From Cognatishimia activa (GTDB lineage Bacteria; Pseudomonadota; Alphaproteobacteria; Rhodobacterales; Rhodobacteraceae): a DNA stretch of 64,000 nucleotides. Each line of letters opens with the position of its first letter. Within the stretch, counting starts at the first letter, position 1. The notes under the pieces are model-generated. The model saw nothing but the letters and a program-made list of their open reading frames with translations, was not told where the DNA came from and did not search any database. The DNA lies in contig NZ_CP060010.1 in assembly GCF_017798205.1 (NCBI RefSeq), positions 1,798,001-1,862,000 of the forward strand, in the 5' to 3' direction. Positions 51,192 through 60,414 of this stretch are shown piece by piece. The position numbers were made by a program, and so were the translations under genes.

Positions 51192-51394
51192 CAGCGGCCT
51201 CCTCCGAACCAGACAAACACAAGGATCAGGATCACGGCCACGAATTGCGCGGCGATACGCAAACGCATCAGTTTGTTGGCATATTTACGGTTGAAATCAC
51301 CGCCGCGGGCAAAGCCTCCGACGCCGATCATAAGGACGATCAGCACCGCAAAACAGGCGATGGCCGCGATGATAAAAAGAGGGTCTTGCAGCAT
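51191..51394 (-). CDS. Twin transmembrane helix small protein (HIG1-like)
   Basis: A 67-residue membrane protein with two helices, PLFIIAAIACFAVLIVLMIG and FVAVILILVFVWFGGG, joined by GGFARGGDFNRKYANKLMRL. The NRKYANKLMRLRI linker is the signature of the small HIG1-type proteins found before the cobalamin adenosyltransferase and etf genes in Rhodobacterales. Function unknown; in mitochondria HIG1 proteins associate with respiratory complexes. Confidence 0.8.
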   Translation of the reverse strand: MLQDPLFIIAAIACFAVLIVLMIGVGGFARGGDFNRKYANKLMRLRIAAQFVAVILILVFVWFGGGR

Positions 51395-51465
51395 GTCTGC
51401 GCTCCTGTTCGGGCGGGTTTCCCCTTACTTAGAGTGTGGCGCGTAATTTGCGAGGGTTTTCTGTG

Positions 51466-52296
51466 TCACACCCTGCGGATGATGTTGTCCAATGCGCGCG
51501 TTGGCAGAATGCGCCGCAGGAACCCCATGAAATAGGTTGGGGTGGTCACATAGTAGCGTGGCTTCGGATTCTTTGCAGTCACCGCACGCAAAAGTTTCGC
51601 GGTGACGGCTGAGGCTGGCAGTTCAAACGCATCTTTGCCGCGATCCTCATAAAGTCGCTTTAGAAGGCCACGCCGATAGTGTTCGGCGCGTGCAGAGCCC
51701 TCCCAGTTGATCCATTTCTCAAAATGCGGGATCGAGTTGACGCGGATTTTCGACGTCACGGGGCCAGGTTCAATCAGGATGAAATGGATCGGCGTGTCGC
51801 GCATTTCCAGACGCATCACATCGGTTAGGCCCTCTAGGGCAAACTTGGACGATACATAGGCCCCACGCCAGCGCGCGGCGACCAATCCAAGGACCGAGGA
51901 GTTGTTCACAATGCGCCCATGGCCTTGCGCGCGCATGACGGGGATGACCTGTCGCGTCAGTTCATGCCAGCCGATGACATTGGCCTGATAGATGGCGCGC
52001 AGGGCGCCCGAAGGCAGGTCTTCGACCGCGCCCGGGACTGCATAGGCGCCGTTGTTGAAGAGGGCGTCCAATGTGCCACCGGTCGCGGTGAGGACCTCGG
52101 CGAGGCCAGAGGTGATGGTGGCTTCGTCCTCATAGTCGATCAGCGGGCTTTCAAAGCCTTCGGCTTGCAAGGCCGCGCAGTCGTCGGGTTTGCGGCAACT
52201 GGCAAAGACCCGCCAACCCGCCTCGCGCATTCCGCGCGCCGCGTCAGCGCCGATTCCAGATGAACAGCCTGTTATCAATATAGATTTCTGCGCCAT
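51466..52296 (-). CDS. SDR family oxidoreductase
   Basis: A 276-residue short-chain dehydrogenase. The cofactor motif is LITGCSSGIGADAARGM near residues 7-23, NNGAY near 86 and the catalytic NNSSV serine and YVSSK tyrosine/lysine near 135-155. The C-terminal part includes FELPASAVTAKLLRAVTAKN. Substrate unknown. It lies between the HIG1-like gene and the SH3 protein gene, all on the minus strand with 55-70 base gaps. Confidence 0.88.
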   Translation of the reverse strand: MAQKSILITGCSSGIGADAARGMREAGWRVFASCRKPDDCAALQAEGFESPLIDYEDEATITSGLAEVLTATGGTLDALFNNGAYAVPGAVEDLPSGALRAIYQANVIGWHELTRQVIPVMRAQGHGRIVNNSSVLGLVAARWRGAYVSSKFALEGLTDVMRLEMRDTPIHFILIEPGPVTSKIRVNSIPHFEKWINWEGSARAEHYRRGLLKRLYEDRGKDAFELPASAVTAKLLRAVTAKNPKPRYYVTTPTYFMGFLRRILPTRALDNIIRRV

Positions 52297-52351
52297 ATGC
52301 CCCTCCGCTCGCTTGAGGTTTTATGCAAGCAAGCTGGAGCCTACGCAATGA

Positions 52352-52885
52352 CTAGCTGGTGAACGCAGAAAGGAACCGTCTTTTGACCCACCCAACACGG
52401 CCAGAATCCAAAGACCGGAGTTTCACCCACCCGCGCACCGAGCCGTCGAGCAATTTAACACGTGTGTCCACCGCAAGATTGTCTACCACGACAAATTCAG
52501 TTCCAGGACCCGTGCGCATGTTCACGTTGTCGGCTCTGATGCGACGAATTTCCGGCGACGGTTCAGCCGTGGAGAGGCTAAACACCAATTTCCGGTCATT
52601 GGGAACATCTGTGGCAGACATGGTATAGTTGGTAATACCGCGTCCGGGAACAGTTTCATCTGCGATCGCCATGCGGGTCACGATCAACCCAGTCTCAGAT
52701 GTCTCGGTCTTGTTTTCGCGCAGACGAATTGCGGCTTGTTCGACACCTATCGTCGAGGACGTTGGACTCGTGTTTTGCGTCGCCGCAATCACTGCGGAGA
52801 TGCGTGGCTGAAAATCTGGACCGCCACTTACTTCATAAAATGCCCACCCAAGAAAGGCGAAACTTAAAAAAATGAAACGGCTCAC
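52352..52885 (-). CDS. SH3 domain-containing protein, membrane-anchored or secreted
   Basis: A 177-residue protein. An N-terminal hydrophobic segment RFIFLSFAFLGWAFYEVSGG serves as signal or anchor. Residues about 115-177 form a bacterial SH3 (SH3b) domain with NVNMRTGPGTEFVVVDNLA, RVKLLDGSVRGWVKLRSLD and GWVKRRFL. Such domains bind cell-wall peptides. I chose GTG at 52885, eight bases after GGAG; the frame extends to TTG at 52918. It is divergent from parC. Confidence 0.75.
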   Translation of the reverse strand: MSRFIFLSFAFLGWAFYEVSGGPDFQPRISAVIAATQNTSPTSSTIGVEQAAIRLRENKTETSETGLIVTRMAIADETVPGRGITNYTMSATDVPNDRKLVFSLSTAEPSPEIRRIRADNVNMRTGPGTEFVVVDNLAVDTRVKLLDGSVRGWVKLRSLDSGRVGWVKRRFLSAFTS

Positions 52886-53076
52886 GCTCGTTACTCCACG
52901 CAGTTCAGCCCCCACCAATTGGCCTTACTGACTGCTCGAGAATACAGCGCATTGTCCCCGGGTTTCCCCGATGCGAGCGACCGTTCTTTTAGACGTTTTC
53001 CGCGTGATGCAGAAAAAAGGGCTATGTTGACCACAGCTCGCTTGTCGCGATTCCATCCTCACTATATCACGGTGAC

Positions 53077-55386
53077 ATGAGTGAAATCCTAGACGACGAC
53101 GAATTCGAATCCTACGAAGTTGCAGAACCGCTACACCGGGCCATTGGCGATCGGTATCTGACCTATGCGCTCAGCACGATTATGCACCGGGCTTTGCCGG
53201 ATGCGCGCGATGGTCTGAAGCCGGTGCATCGCCGTATCCTCTATGCGATGAACCGCTTGAAGCTGGCCTCAAACGGTAAGTTTCTGAAGTCAGCTAAGAT
53301 TTCAGGCGACACCATGGGGGATTTCCACCCGCATGGAGATGCGGCGATCTATGACGCGATGGCGCGTTTGGCGCAGGATTTCGCGGTGCGTTATCCACTG
53401 GTCGATGGGCAGGGCAACTTCGGCAACATTGACGGAGACAACCCGGCGGCCTCGCGCTACACCGAGGCACGGATGACCTTTGTCGCTGAGGCGATGCTGA
53501 AGGGTCTCGATGAAAACGCCGTCGATTTCCGTGACAATTACGATGGGCGTCTGACGGAGCCGGTGGTTCTTCCGGCGGAATTCCCGAGCCTCTTGGCCAA
53601 TGGCGCTGCGGGCATTGCCGTGGGCATGGCGACAAACATCCCGCCTCACAACATTGCGGAACTAGTGGATGCTTGTATCCACCTGATCAAAACACCAGAT
53701 GCGCGTGACGACACGCTGTTGAACTACGTACCGGGACCAGACTTCCCGACCGGCGGCGAGATTGTCGAGCCTAAGGAAAGCATCGCGAATGCTTACTCCA
53801 CTGGGCGCGGGTCCTTCCGTCTGCGCTGTAAGTGGGAGGTCGAGGATCTGGGGCGTGGTCAGTGGCAGGTCGTCGTCACCGAGATCCCGTATCAGGTTCA
53901 GAAATCCAAGCTGATCGAAAAGATTGCCGAGCTGATTCAGAACAAGAAGGTTCCGATCCTCGCCGATATCCGTGATGAATCCGCCGATGATATCCGCGTG
54001 ATCCTTGAGCCGAAATCCAAGAACGTAGAGCCCGATATCCTGATGGGCACGATGTTCAAACACAGCGATCTTGAGGTGCGCTTTAGCCTCAATATGAACG
54101 TGTTGATTGATGGTGTGACGCCTAAGGTTTGTTCGATGAAGGAAGTGCTGCGCGCCTTCCTTGATCACCGGCGCGAGGTATTGGGGCGGCGCTCTAAACA
54201 CCGGATGGAGAAGATCGATCACCGTCTTGAGGTGCTCGAAGGTTTCATCATCGCTTTCCTCAATCTGGATCGTGTGATCGACATCATCCGCTTTGACGAC
54301 AAACCCAAAGAGGCCTTGATGGCCGAAACCTGGGGTGGCGCTTTTGCGCGGGCGACGTCAGAGGCGGATTACATCTCGCCTTTGCCTGCCAAAGACGAGG
54401 GTGAGCTGAGCGAGGTTCAGGCAGAAGCGATCCTGAATATGCGCCTGCGCAGCTTGCGTCGGTTGGAAGAGATCGAACTGGTCAAGGAACGCGATGCCTT
54501 GATGGAAGAGCGCGCGGGGCTTGAGGATCTGTTGGCCTCTGAGGACCTGCAATGGGGCCGCATCACGGAACAGCTGCGCGAGACCAAGAAGAAATTCGGC
54601 AAGGATTTCGAAGGTGGCGCGCGTCGTACGGCCTTTGCCGAGGCCGGCGATTTCGAAGAAGTGCCGATCGAAGCCATGATCGACAAAGAGCCGATCACGG
54701 TGGTTTGCAGCCAAATGGGCTGGATCCGGGCGATGTCAGGCCATATCGACCTGACCCGAGAGTTGAAGTTCAAGGATGGCGACGGGCCAAAATTCATCTT
54801 CCACGCGGAAACCACGGACCGGCTCTTGGTCTTTGGCACGAACGGGCGCTTCTATACCGTGTCTGCGGCGAACCTGCCCGGTGGCCGCGGGATGGGAGAA
54901 CCTCTGCGTCTGATGGTCGATCTGCCGAACGAGGCGGATATCATTGATATCTTTGCGCATCAGCCGGATCGCAAGCTGTTGGTGGCCTCCACGGCGGGCG
55001 ATGGGTTTGTGGTGGAAGAAAACGAGATCCTCGCGCAAACACGGACTGGTAAGCAGGTCCTGAACGTGCGGGCTCCGTCGCAGGCCTTGGTGTGTAAGCC
55101 GGTCGACGGGGACTCTGTCGCCTGTGTCGGTGAAAACCGCAAAGTCCTGGTGTTTGATCTGGATGAGCTGCCCGTCATGGCGCGCGGCAAGGGTGTCCGG
55201 TTGCAGAAATACAAGGACGGCGGCTTGTCGGATGCAGCGACCTTCACGCGGTCTGAGGGCCTGAGTTGGAAAGATCCGGCGGGTCGTACACGCACCGAAG
55301 TCGAACTGGCGGAGTGGACGGGTAAACGCGCGGGGACAGGCCGTATGGCACCGCGCGGATTCCCACGGGATAACAAGTTCAATTGA
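53077..55386 (+). CDS. parC: DNA topoisomerase IV subunit A
   Basis: A 769-residue type IIA topoisomerase subunit that separates daughter chromosomes. [20 protein letters not shown] near residues 38-57 and [20 protein letters not shown] near 85 lead to the catalytic tyrosine in [13 protein letters not shown] near 128. The C-terminal beta-propeller is short, with [18 protein letters not shown] and no GyrA box, which separates ParC from GyrA. It is divergent from the SH3 gene. A perfect inverted repeat (55403-55463) follows it. Confidence 0.95.
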   Translation: MSEILDDDEFESYEVAEPLHRAIGDRYLTYALSTIMHRALPDARDGLKPVHRRILYAMNRLKLASNGKFLKSAKISGDTMGDFHPHGDAAIYDAMARLAQDFAVRYPLVDGQGNFGNIDGDNPAASRYTEARMTFVAEAMLKGLDENAVDFRDNYDGRLTEPVVLPAEFPSLLANGAAGIAVGMATNIPPHNIAELVDACIHLIKTPDARDDTLLNYVPGPDFPTGGEIVEPKESIANAYSTGRGSFRLRCKWEVEDLGRGQWQVVVTEIPYQVQKSKLIEKIAELIQNKKVPILADIRDESADDIRVILEPKSKNVEPDILMGTMFKHSDLEVRFSLNMNVLIDGVTPKVCSMKEVLRAFLDHRREVLGRRSKHRMEKIDHRLEVLEGFIIAFLNLDRVIDIIRFDDKPKEALMAETWGGAFARATSEADYISPLPAKDEGELSEVQAEAILNMRLRSLRRLEEIELVKERDALMEERAGLEDLLASEDLQWGRITEQLRETKKKFGKDFEGGARRTAFAEAGDFEEVPIEAMIDKEPITVVCSQMGWIRAMSGHIDLTRELKFKDGDGPKFIFHAETTDRLLVFGTNGRFYTVSAANLPGGRGMGEPLRLMVDLPNEADIIDIFAHQPDRKLLVASTAGDGFVVEENEILAQTRTGKQVLNVRAPSQALVCKPVDGDSVACVGENRKVLVFDLDELPVMARGKGVRLQKYKDGGLSDAATFTRSEGLSWKDPAGRTRTEVELAEWTGKRAGTGRMAPRGFPRDNKFN

Positions 55387-55402
55387 GGGACGTTGCGGAA
55401 GA

Positions 55403-55463
55403 GGCGGGCTGAAGCCCGCCCTACGGGTTTTTGTTTCTAGGGTAGGGCGGGCTTCAGCCCGCC
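55403..55463. repeat. Perfect 22-base inverted repeat with a T-rich spacer
   Basis: The arms 55403-55424 and 55442-55463 are exact reverse complements. Each arm itself is a hairpin (GGCGGGC-TGAA-GCCCGCC). The 17-base spacer contains TTTTTG, so the left hairpin can terminate parC. The right arm runs into the last codons of the convergent P450. A related hairpin, CCCACCCTACG, follows tuf at 58888-58910. Confidence 0.75.
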
Positions 55464-56833
55464 TCCACCGCCTCAACTTCCTCGACATTTAGCCACACCC
55501 CTCCCTCAGGGCGTAGGGTCAGGATCATGACGGGTTCTGGATCTTTGCCTTCAATCGGCGTGAACTTGAATCGCGCCAAGAGGGTTGCCAATATGATCAC
55601 TGCTTCTTGCAAAGCGAAGCTTGCCCCAATGCAAATGCGAGGTCCGTCGCCAAAAGGCAAATAGGCGTAACGATCTGGTTTCTCTCCCATAAATCGATCA
55701 GGGCGAAAGGCGTCTGGGTTATCCCAAAGCATCTCATGGCGGTGCAGCGCGTAGATCGGGATCATGACTGTATCGCCTGGCAAAATCTCCCGTCCGCACA
55801 GTGTGTCCTTGGCCTGCGCCGTTCGGCTAACGATGCCCGCGGGTGGATAAAGCCGCAGGGTCTCATCGATGATAGCGCGGATGAAAGGAAGCTTGGAAAC
55901 GTTATCTCCGGTGGCAGAGCCATTCAGCACGGACTGCGCCTCAGCACGGGCCCGGTCTTGGACATCCTGATCAAAGGCACAAAGGTAAAGTGCCCAGCTG
56001 AGTGCCAGCGCCGTGGTTTCGTGGCCCGCCACGATGAAGGTCAACAAATTGTCGCGCAGCTCTGCGATATTCATTGAGCGTTTGGTCTCGGGGTCTTCGC
56101 CTGAGAGCAGCAGATCCAAAAGGTCAGGGATGTCTCCTTGGCCTTGTTCGCGTCGCGCCTCGATAGAGTCATCGGCGATTTGTTTCATCTCGCGCAGGGC
56201 CGCGCCTGACATCAAACGGCCGGGACGAGGCACCCAATTGGGAAAGCCGAGAATGTCAAAAAGCGAGACCTTTCCAGCCTCGGCAATATAAGCGTCAATC
56301 GCGTGATGCACGTTTTGGGAATCGATATCGCTTTTGCCGGAGAACGTGACGTCGGACGTCACATCAAAGGTCGCGCGCACCATTTCAGTATAGAGGTTCA
56401 CCGCTTTGGGTTTCTGCGCCTCGATCCGCGCGCAGGCGTTTTCTGCGGCTCGGGTCATGATGGGCGCAAGGTTCATAACATTGCGATGCGAAAAAACCGG
56501 AGCGGCAGCTCGCCGTTGCCACCGCCAATGCGCGCCTTCGGCGATGAACAGGCTTTCCCCGATGGCAGGGCGAAGCAGAGATTTCGTCGTGTTGGACTTG
56601 GGGTAATCATCAAGCCGTTCCAGCAACATGCGCCGGATCGCATCGGGATCCATCACCATATGCCAGCGAATGCCTGTGCGCCCAGAGACCATGGGCTGCT
56701 TCACGGCGAGCCACGGCAAAATGCTAAGCACATTGCGCCGCGCCGCTTGCAAAGAAGCCCAAACGCCCATTGGCTCGCGGCCCAAGTCGATGTGAACAGG
56801 CAGTTTTTCCGGCGAGGCTTTGGCTGGCACCAC
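55454..56833 (-). CDS. Cytochrome P450
   Basis: A 459-residue P450. The haem-binding loop is YLPFGDGPRICIGASFALQE with the axial cysteine, the I-helix is FIVAGHETTALALSWALYL, and the ExxR is in IIDETLRLYPPAGI. Soluble and unfused, so it would need a separate ferredoxin system. Substrate unknown. The start is GTG at 56833, with a second GTG one codon on and GGAG before both. The final codons lie in a dispersed inverted repeat shared with the parC 3' end. Confidence 0.92.
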   Translation of the reverse strand: MVPAKASPEKLPVHIDLGREPMGVWASLQAARRNVLSILPWLAVKQPMVSGRTGIRWHMVMDPDAIRRMLLERLDDYPKSNTTKSLLRPAIGESLFIAEGAHWRWQRRAAAPVFSHRNVMNLAPIMTRAAENACARIEAQKPKAVNLYTEMVRATFDVTSDVTFSGKSDIDSQNVHHAIDAYIAEAGKVSLFDILGFPNWVPRPGRLMSGAALREMKQIADDSIEARREQGQGDIPDLLDLLLSGEDPETKRSMNIAELRDNLLTFIVAGHETTALALSWALYLCAFDQDVQDRARAEAQSVLNGSATGDNVSKLPFIRAIIDETLRLYPPAGIVSRTAQAKDTLCGREILPGDTVMIPIYALHRHEMLWDNPDAFRPDRFMGEKPDRYAYLPFGDGPRICIGASFALQEAVIILATLLARFKFTPIEGKDPEPVMILTLRPEGGVWLNVEEVEAVEAG

Positions 56834-56972
56834 GGGTCTCCACTTGGTTTGGCTAGAAACAATCTATGTCGAAAATTGGGTTTTGACAGCGGAACCTTGC
56901 TTAATCAGCCCTGTAGATTGTCGAAATGCGGGCGATCGGCTAAGTCAGTTAACCAAACAACGGGGAAAAACC

Positions 56973-57551
56973 ATGAAACGCTGGATCGCCCTTGCGGCTT
57001 TGGTAGGTTTGGTCGCTGCATGTTCGCAGCCCGAGGAAACGGCTGAACGTTTGGATCTTGGCGACTTTGTGCTCGGTCACAATGTCGTTGTCGCGCCCGA
57101 TTTGCAGAAGGGGCCGACGTCCCGAAACGCCGAACCCGAAGAATTGATTGCCGCGGTGCAAGGGGCCGTTGCCTCCCGGCTCGGGAAATATGATGGGGAC
57201 CGCTTGGTGCATCTCGGCATCAACATTGGCGGCTATGCCTTGGGGCGGCGCGGTATTCCTCTGATTTACACACCGAAATCTGCCTTCGTTGTCACTGTTA
57301 CCGTCTGGGATGATCGTGCGGGCGAGAAATTCACCAAAGAACCCAAGCAATTGCTGATCTTTGAGAATTTCGGCGACGGGGCCGTGATTGGCACCGGTTA
57401 CACCCGCTCTCGCGACCAACAAATCGCGACGCTGGCCAACAATACTGCCCGCAAAATCGAGGCTTATTTGGCGGAGAATGCGATCTGTATGACCGACGAC
57501 GCGACCGAAGAGCAACTTGCAGAGTGCTGGCCCTTGGATGAGGCGAACTGA
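56973..57551 (+). CDS. Putative lipoprotein
   Basis: A 192-residue exported lipoprotein. The signal is MKRWIALAALVGLVAACSQP, with the lipobox cysteine at residue 17. The mature part has LDLGDFVLGHNVVVAPDLQK, HLGINIGGYALGRRGIPLIY and FVVTVTVWDDRAGEKFTKEP, which I do not match to a named domain. The ATG at 56973 fits the signal peptide; the frame is open from 56820. A terminator follows and tuf lies beyond. Probably periplasmic or outer-membrane bound; role unknown. Confidence 0.75.
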   Translation: MKRWIALAALVGLVAACSQPEETAERLDLGDFVLGHNVVVAPDLQKGPTSRNAEPEELIAAVQGAVASRLGKYDGDRLVHLGINIGGYALGRRGIPLIYTPKSAFVVTVTVWDDRAGEKFTKEPKQLLIFENFGDGAVIGTGYTRSRDQQIATLANNTARKIEAYLAENAICMTDDATEEQLAECWPLDEAN

Positions 57552-57595
57552 GTCGCTCTGATCTCGCCCCAAAGCGCAATAAAATGCGCCATTTC

Positions 57596-57624
57596 AAGCG
57601 CCTCAAAACTGGCGCTTGATTTTT
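57596..57624 (+). terminator. Intrinsic terminator after the lipoprotein gene
   Basis: AAGCGCC pairs with GGCGCTT around an 8-base loop, followed by GATTTTTCTT. It separates the lipoprotein gene from tuf. Confidence 0.7.
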
Positions 57625-57702
57625 CTTCCTGAACCCAATACATCGCGCCCGAAGAGTAATTGGGCCAATGAGAGGCCCCCAAACACAGAAGGCGCCTCTA
57701 TT

Positions 57703-58878
57703 ATGGCAAAGGAAAAGTTTGAACGTTCCAAACCGCACTGCAACATCGGCACCATCGGCCACGTTGACCACGGTAAAACCACTCTGACCGCAGCGATCAC
57801 CAAGCAATTCGGTGACTTCAAAGCGTACGACGAAATCGACGGCGCACCAGAAGAAAAAGCCCGCGGCATCACCATCTCGACTGCACACGTTGAGTATGAA
57901 ACCGAAGCACGTCACTACGCACACGTCGACTGCCCAGGCCACGCTGACTATGTGAAAAACATGATCACCGGTGCGGCGCAGATGGACGGCGCGATCCTGG
58001 TTGTGAACGCGGCTGACGGCCCTATGCCTCAGACTCGTGAGCACATCCTGCTGGGCCGCCAGGTTGGCATCCCAGCCATGGTTGTCTTCATGAACAAAGT
58101 GGATCAGGTTGACGACGAAGAGCTGCTTGAGCTGGTTGAAATGGAAATCCGCGAGCTGCTGTCTGAGTATGAATTCCCAGGCGACGACATCCCTGTGATC
58201 GCTGGCTCCGCTCTGGCGGCTCTGGAAGATCGTGACGCAAACATCGGTTCCGAGAAAATCGCTGAGCTGATGGCGGCTGTTGACGAATACATCCCACAGC
58301 CTCCACGTGCGACTGACCAGCCGTTCCTGATGCCAATCGAAGACGTGTTCTCGATCTCTGGTCGTGGTACCGTTGTGACCGGCCGTGTTGAGCGTGGCGT
58401 GATCAACGTGGGTGACGAAATCGAAATCGTTGGCATCAAAGACACTCAGAAAACCACCTGTACTGGTGTTGAGATGTTCCGCAAGCTGCTGGACTCCGGT
58501 GAAGCAGGCGACAACATCGGCGCGCTGCTGCGTGGTGTTGACCGTGAAGCCGTTGAGCGTGGCCAGGTTCTGTGTAAGCCAGGTTCCGTTCAGCCTCACA
58601 CCAAGTTCGAAGCAGAAGCCTACATTCTGACCAAAGAAGAAGGTGGTCGTCACACCCCATTCTTCGCGAACTACCGTCCACAGTTCTACTTCCGGACTAC
58701 TGACGTCACCGGCACCGTGAACCTGCCTTCCGGCACTGAGATGGTTATGCCAGGCGACAACCTGAAGTTCGACGTTGAGCTGATCGCACCAATCGCGATG
58801 GAAGCAGGTCTGCGCTTCGCGATCCGCGAAGGTGGCCGCACCGTTGGTTCCGGTGTTGTTTCTAAGATCGTTGAGTAA
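57703..58878 (+). CDS. tuf: Elongation factor Tu
   Basis: A 391-residue GTPase. The P-loop is [20 protein letters not shown] near residue 16, [12 protein letters not shown] is the G3 region, and [19 protein letters not shown] is the G4 region. Domains 2 and 3 follow with the expected conserved segments, ending [11 protein letters not shown]. It delivers aminoacyl-tRNA to the ribosome. The codon use is more biased than that of neighbours, as expected for a highly expressed gene. Here tuf is not directly beside tRNA-Trp, which lies 5 kb downstream; a second tuf copy elsewhere is likely. Confidence 0.98.
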   Translation: MAKEKFERSKPHCNIGTIGHVDHGKTTLTAAITKQFGDFKAYDEIDGAPEEKARGITISTAHVEYETEARHYAHVDCPGHADYVKNMITGAAQMDGAILVVNAADGPMPQTREHILLGRQVGIPAMVVFMNKVDQVDDEELLELVEMEIRELLSEYEFPGDDIPVIAGSALAALEDRDANIGSEKIAELMAAVDEYIPQPPRATDQPFLMPIEDVFSISGRGTVVTGRVERGVINVGDEIEIVGIKDTQKTTCTGVEMFRKLLDSGEAGDNIGALLRGVDREAVERGQVLCKPGSVQPHTKFEAEAYILTKEEGGRHTPFFANYRPQFYFRTTDVTGTVNLPSGTEMVMPGDNLKFDVELIAPIAMEAGLRFAIREGGRTVGSGVVSKIVE

Positions 58879-58887
58879 TTTGGGTTC

Positions 58888-58910
58888 GGTGGGGTCAAAG
58901 CCCACCCTAC
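58888..58910 (+). repeat. Stem-loop after tuf related to the parC/P450 repeat
   Basis: GGTGGGGTCAAAGCCCACC followed by CTACG, ten bases past the tuf stop. The CCCACCCTACG end resembles CCCGCCCTACG of the repeat at 55403-55463. Confidence 0.45.
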
Positions 58911-58923
58911 GCAAGACTTACGG

Positions 58924-58957
58924 AAAGGCCGTCCTTAGGGGCGGCCTTTTTTTTGTG
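58924..58957 (+). terminator. Intrinsic terminator of tuf
   Basis: AAGGCCGTCC pairs with GGGCGGCCTT (one G-T pair) around TTAG, then a run of eight T follows. It ends the tuf transcript. Confidence 0.9.
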
Positions 58958-58960
58958 TGC

Positions 58961-59005
58961 AGATCCTTTGAAAGGATCTGACGCCGATTTCTTTTAAAAA
59001 AATCG
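58961..59005. repeat. Two-hairpin dispersed element, copy 2
   Basis: AGATCCTTT-G-AAAGGATCT (58961-58979), then GACGC, then CGATTTCTTTTAAAAAAATCG as two near-complementary arms (58985-59005). Layout and spacing match copy 1 at 26888-26932. The first hairpin keeps CTTTGAAAG but its outer bases differ from copy 1 on both sides of the stem, so pairing is preserved. Confidence 0.7.
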
Positions 59006-59048
59006 CTCAGGCCGGCCGCTCGATATGCGGCCTTATCGGGTCACATTT

Positions 59049-59456
59049 TCAACGGATGACGTGCACAGCCGAAGGGGAGTGCCGAACCACCCTCGCAGCC
59101 GTCGAGCCGATGAAGTAATCGCCAAAGCCGGGTCTGTGCGATGCGAGAATGATACAATCCACGTCGTGGGTTTTCGCATATTCGAGGATTTCGTGCGCGG
59201 CGTTTCCAGAGGTAAGAACCCGCTGAGATCCGGGTAACTTGTTCGCCGTTTCCTCAAGACGTCCTTCGACCTCTTCGCGCGCCGTGATCAAGGCTTCGGC
59301 AAGCACATGCGATGTTGCATAGACTGGAATGGCTTCGAGAACATGCATGACGGTCACTTTCGCGTCGTCATCCGCCAGTGTTTTGGCCGCGCGGAAAGAG
59401 GCTTCTGTGTCATGCTCCTCGTCGAAGAGAACAGGTAAGAGAATGTTCTTGTACAT
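59049..59456 (-). CDS. Universal stress protein (UspA family)
   Basis: A 135-residue cytoplasmic Usp. It starts MYKNILLPVLFDEEHDTEAS and ends with the nucleotide-binding-type GDYFIGSTAARVVRHSPSAV, where the Walker-like GSTA motif suggests ATP binding. Start at 59456 is supported by AAGGAG eight bases before; 34 residues of open upstream frame are ignored. Its 3' end lies beside the two-hairpin element. Regulation under stress is expected from the family, but nothing in the sequence shows it. Confidence 0.88.
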   Translation of the reverse strand: MYKNILLPVLFDEEHDTEASFRAAKTLADDDAKVTVMHVLEAIPVYATSHVLAEALITAREEVEGRLEETANKLPGSQRVLTSGNAAHEILEYAKTHDVDCIILASHRPGFGDYFIGSTAARVVRHSPSAVHVIR

Positions 59457-59621
59457 GCGGTGGTCTCCTTTCACCAGTTGAGTGGCTGAAGAAGAAACTA
59501 AAGGTGTTGCCGCGTCTGGTCCTTGAGATAGATCAAGTCGCTGTTGCGAGCGAAACATCGTTAGAATTGGTGAAAGACGTGGGTTTCGACACGATCAGCA
59601 AGTGACCTCTACCCAAATGAA

Positions 59622-59654
59622 CGAAAATTGGCCGACCCTGTTTGGGGCCGGCCA
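59622..59654 (-). terminator. Terminator of the fasciclin gene
   Basis: On the minus strand TGGCCGGCCC pairs with GGGTCGGCCA (one mismatch) and is followed by ATTTTCG. It lies 45 bases past the fasciclin gene stop. Confidence 0.65.
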
Positions 59655-59698
59655 TCCATCCCATAGGGATCACACTTGGTGTCTTAGCAGACGATCTC

Positions 59699-60172
59699 TT
59701 AGCCCGCAGGCAAGATCACTTTGTCGATGACGTGGATCACGCCATTGCTCGTCACGATATCCGCTGCTGCGACGGACGCATCGTTGATCATGACACCGTT
59801 ATCGAGGTCGATCATGATGTCGCCGCCCTGAACAGTTGCTGCAGTCATATCGTCAACCAGATCGGTGGACATGACTTTGCCAGGCACCACGTGATAGGTC
59901 AGGATCGAGATAAGCTGCTCTTTGTTTTCAGGCAGCAGCAGGCTTTCGACGGTGCCGGCTGGCAGTGCGGCAAAGGCCTCGTCGGTTGGCGCGAAAACGG
60001 TGAACGGACCGTCGCCTTTGAGTGTATCGACTAGTCCAGCGGCTTGGACTGCTGCGACAAGAGTGCTGAAGCCTTCGGTGCCTGCGGCTGTGTCGACGAT
60101 GTCTTTCTGGCTGCCAGCAAAGGCAGGGACTGCGACTAGGGTTGCCAGTGCAAAAGTTGCTGCGCGGATCAT
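59699..60172 (-). CDS. Fasciclin (FAS1) domain secreted protein
   Basis: A 157-residue exported protein with signal [20 protein letters not shown] and one FAS1 domain: [59 protein letters not shown] and [17 protein letters not shown]1 proteins take part in adhesion or surface interactions. GGAGAG precedes the ATG. It is separated from the universal stress gene by a stem-loop. The 242-base gap between 60173 and 60414 holds its promoter and no evident gene. Confidence 0.9.
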   Translation of the reverse strand: MIRAATFALATLVAVPAFAGSQKDIVDTAAGTEGFSTLVAAVQAAGLVDTLKGDGPFTVFAPTDEAFAALPAGTVESLLLPENKEQLISILTYHVVPGKVMSTDLVDDMTAATVQGGDIMIDLDNGVMINDASVAAADIVTSNGVIHVIDKVILPAG

Positions 60173-60414
60173 TTTGGTCTCTCCATGTATAACATTTCAG
60201 AATGCCCTCGTGAGCATCTGACGGGGTTACGGGGAAAGATTGGCCTTGGATCAGGCGGAATTTTTGCAATCTGGGGTTGTCGACGGGCGCTGCCGACCTA
60301 AGCCACGGTGTTTTTCTTTTTCAACTCACGATTTAGTGTGGCGAAGTTTATCTGAAGAGAAGTTTTCGGTTCCATTTTCGACGCTGGCACGTCGCTCAGA
60401 AGGTGAATTTCTCT

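Noticed and set aside
57331-58914. 527-codon minus-strand frame across tuf
   Set aside because: It is antisense to EF-Tu and shows no recognisable fold; the strong codon bias of tuf opens this frame.
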